The notes beneath the pieces were generated by a model, which made no database searches, had not been told where the DNA came from, and saw only the letters and a list, made by a program, of their open reading frames with translations. The translations under genes and the position numbers were made by a program. Below, in pieces: positions 1 through 6,071 of a stretch of DNA of 11,613 bases. This DNA is from Verrucomicrobiota bacterium (GTDB lineage: Bacteria; Verrucomicrobiota; Verrucomicrobiia; Chthoniobacterales; UBA10450): NCBI GenBank assembly GCA_003219925.1, contig QHQU01000061.1:1-11613 (forward strand). The letters run 5' to 3'. The stretch's first letter is position 1; the number at the start of each line of letters is the position of its first letter.

Positions 1-21
1 CGATTTTCCCTAATGGCCGCC

Positions 22-50
22 CCGCATAGCAGATTGAAACCGCCGTGCGG
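22..50 (-). repeat. Hairpin downstream of peptide gene C (second copy)
   Basis: Arms at 22-32 and 40-50 enclose a 7-nt loop. In the minus-strand transcript the 11-pair stem has eight Watson-Crick pairs, two G-U pairs and one A-C mismatch. The block 22-68, which reaches into the stop codon of gene C, matches block 209-255 behind gene B at 36 of 47 positions without gaps, so it is a degenerate copy of the same element. No U-run follows on the transcript, so a classical intrinsic terminator is unlikely. Possible roles are 3'-end protection, processing or a REP-like element. The rest of positions 1-63 shows no gene. Confidence 0.55.
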
Positions 51-63
51 CGCTGGCGAGTGA

Positions 64-174
64 TTACTTCTCCTTGCGATGCATAGGCGGGCCACTGCCG
101 CCTTTGGCGTCTTTGTCCGGCGTCAAATCGGGGATATCTTTCCTATTTGGATCAGGATTTTGTGTTTCGCTCAT
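64..174 (-). CDS. Putative double-glycine precursor peptide C (36 aa)
   Basis: A 36-residue protein starting MSETQNPDP, with the motif DLTPDKDAKGG at residues 16-26. Cleavage after Gly26 would leave a 10-residue tail, SGPPMHRKEK, which is basic and has no Cys. The leader is exactly as long as that of peptide B (26 residues) and the segment KDAKGG is identical. An in-frame ATG at 334-336 would give a 90-residue product, but it would overlap gene B and read through the hairpin. The ATG at 172-174 is preferred because it reproduces the leader length of B and follows an AAGGA about 12 nt upstream. The likely partner is the C39 exporter encoded at 2949-6071. Whether the tail is a bacteriocin, a signal or something else cannot be told from sequence. 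The family is not one I can name. Confidence 0.75.
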   Translation of the reverse strand: MSETQNPDPNRKDIPDLTPDKDAKGGSGPPMHRKEK

Positions 175-207
175 TTTAATTGGGGTTCCTTTTGGTTTTG
201 TAGCCAG

Positions 208-238
208 GCCGCACAGCGGAGTTGGACCGCTGTGCGGC
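208..238 (-). repeat. Perfect 12-bp hairpin between peptide genes B and C
   Basis: Arms at 208-219 and 227-238 are perfectly complementary over 12 bp with a 7-nt loop at 220-226. It lies 12 nt after the stop codon of gene B and 33 nt before the start of gene C. No U-run follows on the minus-strand RNA, so read-through into gene C is plausible and the stem may act to stabilise the upstream message or set the expression ratio. A related, less perfect copy sits at 22-50 behind gene C. A genome-wide REP-type palindrome is the main alternative. Confidence 0.75.
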
Positions 239-250
239 ACTAGCGAACGA

Positions 251-379
251 TTACTGGTTGGCTTTGTGGGTGCCTTGCACACCTTTCTGCGGAGCACGGA
301 AGCCGCCCTTGGCATCTTTCTTGGGCTCGAGGTCACGTACTTCGCCCTTATCTTTCTTTTCTTTCTTTTCTTCGCTCAT
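251..379 (-). CDS. Putative double-glycine precursor peptide B (42 aa)
   Basis: A 42-residue protein with a Lys/Glu-rich leader (starts MSEEKKEKKDKGE) and the motif DLEPKKDAKGG at residues 16-26. Cleavage after Gly26 would release FRAPQKGVQGTHKANQ, 16 residues, clearly basic and without Cys. The start is well supported: GAAAGG lies 4 nt before the ATG, and only 16 nt separate it from the stop of gene A, which suggests cotranscription. It shares the motif spacing of peptides A and C and its 3' flank is duplicated behind gene C. Double-glycine leaders are the known substrates of C39 peptidase domains such as the one encoded at 2949-6071. This pairing is an inference from motif and proximity. 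Confidence 0.8.
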   Translation of the reverse strand: MSEEKKEKKDKGEVRDLEPKKDAKGGFRAPQKGVQGTHKANQ

Positions 380-395
380 ATTACCTTTCAGTTTG

Positions 396-572
396 TTAGT
401 TGTTTTTTTGGTTTTGGGTTGTGTCAGTCGCGCCGAAATATTTGCCCCCGCCCACGACCTTCTCGTCTGGGATCAGGTCATCCAAACGGATCAGCTTATC
501 TTTCGAACGCTTCTGCCGTTGAGCTCCACGCTCCCCAGAATCTGCGTCCTTTTTTTCCTTCGACGAACTCAC
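396..572 (-). CDS. Putative double-glycine precursor peptide A (58 aa, GTG start)
   Basis: A 58-residue protein with a strongly charged leader (Lys, Arg, Asp, Glu) and the motif DLIPDEKVVGG at residues 32-42. Cleavage after Gly42 would release GKYFGATDTTQNQKNN, 16 residues, the same length as the predicted tail of B; a third Gly at residue 43 leaves the exact cut ambiguous. The start is a GTG at 570-572 with AGGG five nt upstream; the frame stays open further upstream but has no ATG, GTG or TTG over about 90 nt. It has no Cys. It is the first of three small genes and is more divergent than B and C, with Val-Val rather than Ala-Lys before the Gly pair. The function is unknown beyond a probable exported peptide. 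Confidence 0.72.
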   Translation of the reverse strand: MSSSKEKKDADSGERGAQRQKRSKDKLIRLDDLIPDEKVVGGGKYFGATDTTQNQKNN

Positions 573-700
573 ATGCGCCCTATTACCACTATTTGTGCCA
601 TGAGATTTTTGCTCCCGATTTTTTTCGCAATTCGCAGCTTTTATTCGATATCTAATGACCTGTTCAGCAGTCTTTTATAATCCTAATGCGATTAGCTAAA
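573..700. other. AT-rich gap upstream of the peptide genes
   Basis: This stretch is much richer in A and T than the flanking genes and holds no convincing gene. It probably contains the promoter and 5' untranslated region of the peptide genes. TATAAA is present on the minus strand near 672-678, but no good -35 hexamer sits at the right distance. A small palindrome with arms 683-687 and 691-695 lies just upstream and could be a protein-binding site. A TGGCAC at 595-600 (minus strand) resembles half of a sigma-54 site, but the partner GC at -12 is missing. Confidence 0.4.
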
Positions 701-746
701 ATTCTGGCCCCCACCATTTCGATGGGATTTGAAGATGGCCCAGAAT
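701..746 (-). terminator. Terminator-like stem after the activator gene
   Basis: On the minus-strand RNA the segments at 737-746 and 701-709 pair over 9 bp with one bulged base (739). They enclose a small inner hairpin (arms 714-717 and 722-725), and a run of four U follows immediately. The position, about 35-80 nt past the stop codon of the activator gene and before the peptide genes, fits an intrinsic terminator or attenuator. The short U-run and the bulge make it weak. An overlapping alternative stem (733-739 with 751-757) could compete with it, as in an attenuator. Confidence 0.4.
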
Positions 747-781
747 CTAAGCCATCTGGTATCATTTCGATCATCGTCGGA

Positions 782-1777
782 TCACTTATGATCCAGCTCG
801 CGTAAATGCCGGCTCAGGGTGGCACGTGAGATGCCAAGAAGCTTCGACGCGCGCCGCTGATTTTGGTTTGCCTGTTTATAGACAAAACGCACGTGACGCT
901 TGACTGCGCTTGCCAGCGAGAGATCGCCACCGTCGTGATCAGGATGCGCCTGGCTCATACTTTTCTCCGACGAATTCGCGGATGTTTGTGGCGGCTCGAG
1001 GTCGGGCGGAAAATGAACATGCTCAGGCATGATGACATCACCGTCGCAAAACAGGGTCATCGTTCGCACGGTATGACTGAGCTCGCGTAAATTTCCGCGC
1101 CAATCGTGCATTAACAAACAATCCATCGCTGCGGGATGAATCGCAGTGATCGTTTTTCCCAGCCGCAAGGCAGACGCTTTCAGCTCGTTCGCGATTAATC
1201 CGGGCAGCTCTTCCCGGCGATCACGTAACGCGGGAATCAAAATCGTCAGACCATTCAGGCGATGATAAAGATCTTCGCGAAATTTCCCCTGCCGTACCCG
1301 ATCACGCAGCGAAACGTTGGTTGCGCAAATGATCCGAGCATCTGTCTCCAACATCCGTTCGGAACCGAGCCGCTCGAACTCGCCATACTCGAGTACGCGC
1401 AAAATCTTTACCTGCGCCAGCGGACTCATGTCGGAAATTTCGTCGAGGAAAATTGTGCCATCGTTCGCGAGTTCGAATTTACCCTTCATGGCTTGTTGCG
1501 CGCCGGTGAACGCGCCTTTTTCGTGACCGAAAAGCTGGCTCTCCAGCAGCGTGTCGCTCATCGCCGAAGCATTAAAAGCAATGAACGGACCCTGGGCGCG
1601 AGCGGAGGAGTTGTGAATGGCCTGCGCCAGCAGCGTTTTTCCGGTGCCGGTTTCGCCCAGCAAGACAATTGGAACGTCTGATTTCGCCGCGAGCTTGGCC
1701 AGGCTGATGCAGCGCGTCATCGCTGCGTTCGTCGTTCGCAGATCTTCAACCTTCAAACTGGAGAGGCGCGATTCCAT
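782..1777 (-). CDS. Sigma-54-dependent activator, AAA+ and Fis-type HTH, no sensory domain
   Basis: A 331-residue bacterial enhancer-binding protein that would use ATP hydrolysis to open promoters bound by RNA polymerase with sigma-54. The AAA+ core starts almost at the N terminus: Walker A GETGTGKT (41-48), the sigma-54-contacting loop GAFTGA (88-93), Walker B GTIFLDEI (107-114), Arg fingers near residues 167 and 173, and sensor II around WRGNLREL (226-233). A Fis-type helix-turn-helix fills residues 289-328. No receiver, GAF or PAS domain is present, as in PspF-like activators, so control is probably by a partner protein or by abundance. The start codon overlaps the stop of the HlyD gene (TAATG) and a GAGGGA lies upstream, so it is translationally coupled to the export genes. 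The target promoter is unknown; the peptide genes immediately downstream are the obvious candidate. Confidence 0.95.
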   Translation of the reverse strand: MESRLSSLKVEDLRTTNAAMTRCISLAKLAAKSDVPIVLLGETGTGKTLLAQAIHNSSARAQGPFIAFNASAMSDTLLESQLFGHEKGAFTGAQQAMKGKFELANDGTIFLDEISDMSPLAQVKILRVLEYGEFERLGSERMLETDARIICATNVSLRDRVRQGKFREDLYHRLNGLTILIPALRDRREELPGLIANELKASALRLGKTITAIHPAAMDCLLMHDWRGNLRELSHTVRTMTLFCDGDVIMPEHVHFPPDLEPPQTSANSSEKSMSQAHPDHDGGDLSLASAVKRHVRFVYKQANQNQRRASKLLGISRATLSRHLRELDHK

Positions 1778-2952
1778 TAATTTCGAATTCCCTCGCGCAA
1801 TTGCCGGATTGGTTCGAAAGCATATTCGATTAAGGTCCGGCTTCCGATACGAATTCGCGCTTCGCCTTTCATTCCAGGCCGCAACAAAAGATGGTGTCGA
1901 TTGGCCGCTTCATCCAGTGATGCCAGCCCAACGAAATACTGACCGCTCGCCCCCGCAACCGCGGACGGGCTCACCCAATTGAGCTTTCCGCTGAGCGCGC
2001 CGTAGCGTTGATACGGATATGCGTCGAGGAAAAACCGCACCAATTGATCCGGTTTTAGCTTCGCCAGGCCGGACTCGTTCAGCATCAAGCGCGCGAGCGG
2101 CTTGGCGTCGGTGCGTCCAAGCTGGCAAAGCTCCTGTCCACTTTGCACAACGCTGCCGACATTGCGCTGCGCCAGGGAAATAATGACGGCGTCGTAAGGT
2201 GCACGAATCGTCAACAAGCTCTTTTGCGAATTTTCGAGGTCACCCTTCAAAGCACCGAGTTTCATCTTCAACTTCTGCACTTCGCCGGCTTGCTCCGCGC
2301 GTTTGCGCGCATTCTGATTTTCCAGTTGTTGCCGCTCGAGTTTCACCTGCTCGAGTGTGCGCTGGGCAACAGCTTGATCTTTTTCCGCTCCGGCAGCCTC
2401 GAGCTGAAGCTTGATCAAATCGATCTGGGAAAAACCGCCGCTTTTCGAAAGCTTCTCCAGCCGGTTGAGCAACTCGCGATTGCTGGCGGTTTGCTTCTCG
2501 CGAAATCGCAGCTCGCTTTCCGCCTGGGACACTTGCGCGTTCTTAATGTTTGCTTCGGCGGCATAGGCTTCGTCCATTTTCGCCAGCGTCAATTCCTGCG
2601 TATGCAAATCTTCCGTTAGAGTTTGCAGCTGCGTATCAAATGCCCGAATCTCGTCCGATCGCAGGACGAAAAGTTCCGCGCCGGCTCCAACCGTTTGCCC
2701 TTCCGTAACGGAAACGCGATTCACCGTGGCGAGGCGCGGCGACTGAATTGGATCGGCCCCTTCGCGCGGTATGAGGACAAACGCGGCGTGCTCTGTTTCG
2801 GGAAGGTGGACAAAAATGCCTGCCAACAGCGCGATGATAAAAAGCCAGATCAACCACCAACCCATAAAACGAATGATTTTCGGCGGCGGATCCTGCGGGA
2901 GCATCTCCGATTCGGTTTCAAACGAGCTGGGCGAGTAGGTTTCCGAGCTCAT
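1777..2952 (-). CDS. HlyD-type membrane fusion protein (periplasmic adaptor)
   Basis: A 391-residue adaptor expected to link the inner-membrane ABC exporter to an outer-membrane channel. A short cytoplasmic N terminus precedes one membrane helix at about residues 30-50. Then come the first half of a lipoyl-like domain (about 72-100), a long coiled-coil hairpin (about 103-245, rich in Glu, Lys, Gln and Leu), the second lipoyl half (about 248-278) and a beta-barrel region to about 370. The length and order are usual for HlyD-like proteins of bacteriocin exporters. Its ATG overlaps the exporter stop by 4 nt (ATGA), so the two are almost certainly made together. No TolC-type partner is encoded in the window and is probably supplied from elsewhere. 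Confidence 0.93.
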   Translation of the reverse strand: MSSETYSPSSFETESEMLPQDPPPKIIRFMGWWLIWLFIIALLAGIFVHLPETEHAAFVLIPREGADPIQSPRLATVNRVSVTEGQTVGAGAELFVLRSDEIRAFDTQLQTLTEDLHTQELTLAKMDEAYAAEANIKNAQVSQAESELRFREKQTASNRELLNRLEKLSKSGGFSQIDLIKLQLEAAGAEKDQAVAQRTLEQVKLERQQLENQNARKRAEQAGEVQKLKMKLGALKGDLENSQKSLLTIRAPYDAVIISLAQRNVGSVVQSGQELCQLGRTDAKPLARLMLNESGLAKLKPDQLVRFFLDAYPYQRYGALSGKLNWVSPSAVAGASGQYFVGLASLDEAANRHHLLLRPGMKGEARIRIGSRTLIEYAFEPIRQLREGIRN

Positions 2953-5900
2953 CCGCCGACACCCATTTGCTGACTCGAGAGATAAAAATACAAACCGCGT
3001 TGCGCCATCAGCTCATCATGCGATCCAATTTCGGCCACACTGCCTTTTTCCATCACGATAATTGAGTCGGCCTCTCGAATCGTGCTCAAGCGATGCGCAA
3101 TTGCGATGGTCGTGCGTCCGGCCATAATGCGGCCGAGATTATTTTGGATCGCCCGCTCCGATTCCGTATCGAGCGCGCTGGTTGCTTCGTCGAAAATAAG
3201 AATCGGAGGATTGTTATAAATGGCACGCGCAATCGCGATGCGCTGCTTTTGTCCACCCGAGATCGCGAGACCAGATTCACCGATTTTCGTCTCATAACCC
3301 ATCGGCAAACGCATGATGAAATCATGTGCGGCGGCGGCTTGAGCCGCAGCGAGAACACGATCCAAATCCGGTTCAGGATCGCCGAAAGAAATGTTGCGTG
3401 CGATCGTCTCGTTAAACATGTGGTTTTCCTGAAGCACCATTCCGATGTGACGGCGCACATCCCGATAATTCAGATTCTTCAGATCGACGTGATCGAACAG
3501 GATCGTGCCTTCCGTCGGTTCAAGGAGACCAGCAATCAGTTTCACCAACGTGGTCTTGCCACAGCCACTTCGCCCGACGAATGCGATCATGCGGCCAGCC
3601 GCCAGATCGAGCGTGATGTTGCTTAAAATATTGGGCGCTTCCGGGCCGCCATATCTGAAACAGACATTGCGCAATTCGATCCTGCCTTCCAGACTGTGCA
3701 CTGGCGTTAATCGCGAGCGATCGCGTCCCTGTTCCGGTTCCTGCTCGAAGATATCGTTGAGCCGGTTCATTAAAACGGCAGCGAGCTGAAGATTGTCCCA
3801 AACGCCGAGGGCACGCAGGATCGCGGCGTAAGCGATCGCGGTTAGCGAGCTAAAGGCGACAAAGCCGCCAACGCTGAGACGACCATTGATGACCTGGTTC
3901 GCGCCGACCCACAGAAAAATCGCGGTCGAGAGCAAGCCGATGGTTTGCAGCACGCTGTCGTAAGACATGACCACGAAATTGGAACGGAAAATCTTTTTCG
4001 AAACGGAAAGAAACTCGTTCAACATCGCATCGCGGAAGACCGACTCAGCCGAGGCAGCTTTGACTGCTTCGATCCCTTTGATGGCATCAATTTGATGCGA
4101 ACTATATTTTCCCTGGCTCTCCTCAACCTCGGCGAAAAGCGGTCGCAGAACCTTAAGCGAGAAATACATTAAACCGGCATAGAGCGGCACGGTGGCAAGG
4201 AAGGCCAGCGTGAGCCAGGCGCTGTAGAGCGCCATCAACACCACCGCCCCCAGCAAATGCACCATCGCCAATAACGCGGCGACGCCATGTTGCACCGCGA
4301 ATTGGCGGACCTGGCGTGCGCCATCGAGCCGGCGTTGAATATCGCCCGTCCGCCGGCTGGTAAAATAGCTCATCGGCAAAGAGAGAAGCTGCCGGCTGAG
4401 AAAATCGAGAATAGCGGTATCGAGCCGCACCGCGGCAAAGGCGAGCAAATATTCCTGTGCGATCGCCGCCAGTTGCACAAAAATAATCGCGGCCAGCATG
4501 CCGAGAATAATCGTCTTGAGAAGGCCGAGATCATTCTCAACGATTACCTTGTCCACCACCATCTGGGTGAAAACCGGGAAAAGCAGTTGCAGAAAACTGA
4601 CCGCAACAGCAAGTCCCAGCACCTGCAGCAAAATCTTGCGGAACTTTGCCAGGAACGGCCAGACCCAGGCCAGGCTTGGTTTGCTCTCCGGCGCCTTTTC
4701 GAAGGCAATCGTGTAATCAAACAACGCCGCGTATCCCGACCACTTTTGCTCAAATTCTTTCCGTGGAATTTTGCGTAAACCCAGGGCCGGGTCGGCCACA
4801 CGCACCTGCGTTTCGTCGACGTCGTAGAGCACCATCCAGTGATTGCCTTCCCAGTGCACAATCGCCGGCAAGGGCATCACCGGAAGATTGCGAAGCGAAA
4901 CCTTCAACGCTCGCGCTGCCAGACCGAGCTCGACCGCCGCGCGACAAAGCGCTTTCAAACTCGTGCCATCAGTAGCGGTGTGACAGAGCTGTCGGATGCG
5001 CGCGAGGCTGACCTTGCGCCCGAAATGACGGCAAACCATGCCTAGACTAGCCGCGCCGCAGTCCATTTCATCGATCTGCGTGATGTGCTCGAATTTGCGG
5101 ACGCGTTGCTTCCTTTTCCGGAAATGTCCCTCGTCGTCGGCAAAGGGCGCCTCTGCGCCCTCCTTTTCCTTAACCGCGAATTTTCCATCGAGCGCGACTT
5201 TGTTGTGCGCCAGCGTTTCGGCCGGAACCAATTCCTCCGTGAAATCCAGGGGAATGCGTGCTTCGGTTTTCGCTTTGTATTGCGCCAGCCGCTCTTCCAG
5301 TAACCTGCCGAATTCGGGATAGCTCTGCTTCAAACTGCGCACAGCCTCCGGATCGAGCGCGAGGAGATCACAATCCGAATATGCTTCAACCGAAGCCGCA
5401 CGTGGTGAGCCGTTCAAAATCGAGAGCTCACCAAAAAAATCTCCATCCCGATAGAATGCGAGATTCACTTTAGCGCCATTGTTCTGTGTAAAAGCGCGGG
5501 CCCGCCCCTTCTCCAGGATGTACATCGGTCCAGCGGAATCGCCCTCTTTAATAATGAGATTGCCCTTTTGAAACTGAACGCGCTCGAGCTTTTCGATCAC
5601 TCCGCGGAGCGCCGGGGTTGGCAGTCGCCCGAAATTGCTGAATTCGTAGAGGAAACTCTGCAGGGTGTGCGCGCGTCGCGTCACCTGCATGTGTTCCTTC
5701 AGCTCCGGAGCCGTTTCGGTCAGCGCGAGGAACTCGCCCCGATCGAGTCGCAACACTTCGACCGAGGTGCTGCAACGAACCGTCGCCGATCGCGTTCCGC
5801 CTTCCGTTAGCGCGGCCTCGCCGAAGCTGTCGCCCGGGCGAAGCGTGCCCAGAACAATTTCCTCGCCGTTGCTCGATCCCGATTTCACCACCCGGGCGCG

Positions 5901-6071
5901 CCCCGAAATTAGAATGTAAAAAGCGCTGGCGGGCTCGCCTTGCTTGACGATCAAATCGCCAAAGTCATGCCGTTCCTCCTGAAGCAGCGTCCGAATTTTC
6001 TCGAAATGCTCGTCGGGTAAAAACCGAAAGAGATCGGAGCGCCGCAGCAAATCGAAATCTTTTGCGTTCAT
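2949..6071 (-). CDS. Peptidase C39 ABC exporter with two N-terminal cNMP-binding domains
   Basis: A 1040-residue inner-membrane exporter that should cleave leader peptides after Gly-Gly and transport the remainder. Two cyclic-nucleotide-binding domains come first (about 13-125 and 145-260). Each keeps the phosphate-binding cassette, with Glu85/Arg94 and Glu215/Arg224 as the expected ligand contacts. The C39 peptidase follows (about 325-455) with Gln332, Cys338 in the DCG motif, His411 in GNHW and Asp427, so the catalytic set is intact. The membrane domain spans about 475-770. The nucleotide-binding domain shows Walker A GRSGCGKTT (833-841), Q-loop Gln881, signature SGGQ (938-941), Walker B ILIFDEAT (957-964) and H-loop His993. 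Ordinary C39 exporters are about 700 residues; the extra 320 are the cNMP domains, an arrangement I associate with HetC-like cyanobacterial exporters. ATGA overlaps join it to both neighbours. Confidence 0.96.
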   Translation of the reverse strand: MNAKDFDLLRRSDLFRFLPDEHFEKIRTLLQEERHDFGDLIVKQGEPASAFYILISGRARVVKSGSSNGEEIVLGTLRPGDSFGEAALTEGGTRSATVRCSTSVEVLRLDRGEFLALTETAPELKEHMQVTRRAHTLQSFLYEFSNFGRLPTPALRGVIEKLERVQFQKGNLIIKEGDSAGPMYILEKGRARAFTQNNGAKVNLAFYRDGDFFGELSILNGSPRAASVEAYSDCDLLALDPEAVRSLKQSYPEFGRLLEERLAQYKAKTEARIPLDFTEELVPAETLAHNKVALDGKFAVKEKEGAEAPFADDEGHFRKRKQRVRKFEHITQIDEMDCGAASLGMVCRHFGRKVSLARIRQLCHTATDGTSLKALCRAAVELGLAARALKVSLRNLPVMPLPAIVHWEGNHWMVLYDVDETQVRVADPALGLRKIPRKEFEQKWSGYAALFDYTIAFEKAPESKPSLAWVWPFLAKFRKILLQVLGLAVAVSFLQLLFPVFTQMVVDKVIVENDLGLLKTIILGMLAAIIFVQLAAIAQEYLLAFAAVRLDTAILDFLSRQLLSLPMSYFTSRRTGDIQRRLDGARQVRQFAVQHGVAALLAMVHLLGAVVLMALYSAWLTLAFLATVPLYAGLMYFSLKVLRPLFAEVEESQGKYSSHQIDAIKGIEAVKAASAESVFRDAMLNEFLSVSKKIFRSNFVVMSYDSVLQTIGLLSTAIFLWVGANQVINGRLSVGGFVAFSSLTAIAYAAILRALGVWDNLQLAAVLMNRLNDIFEQEPEQGRDRSRLTPVHSLEGRIELRNVCFRYGGPEAPNILSNITLDLAAGRMIAFVGRSGCGKTTLVKLIAGLLEPTEGTILFDHVDLKNLNYRDVRRHIGMVLQENHMFNETIARNISFGDPEPDLDRVLAAAQAAAAHDFIMRLPMGYETKIGESGLAISGGQKQRIAIARAIYNNPPILIFDEATSALDTESERAIQNNLGRIMAGRTTIAIAHRLSTIREADSIIVMEKGSVAEIGSHDELMAQRGLYFYLSSQQMGVGG

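Noticed and set aside
64..336. A 90-residue version of peptide C starting at 336
   Set aside because: It overlaps gene B in another frame and reads through the hairpin. The internal ATG at 174 gives the same leader length as B and has a plausible ribosome binding site.
581..600. Sigma-54 promoter starting with TGGCAC on the minus strand
   Set aside because: The -24 half is perfect, but the -12 half has GG instead of the required GC, and it lies only about 20-30 nt from the GTG of gene A.
74..680. Plus-strand open frames of 193 and 152 codons over the peptide region
   Set aside because: They are mirrors of the lysine-rich minus-strand peptides (Phe/Leu-rich runs), cross both hairpins and match no recognisable family.
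693..712. Second sigma-54-like candidate (GG and GC on the minus strand)
   Set aside because: The GG and GC are separated by 11 rather than 10 bases, and the flanking bases do not fit the consensus.
3093..3626. Plus-strand 177-codon open frame opposite the exporter ATPase domain
   Set aside because: The minus strand has a complete ABC ATPase with all motifs; the plus-strand frame has no recognisable domain and is a shadow, as are the other plus-strand frames over the long genes.
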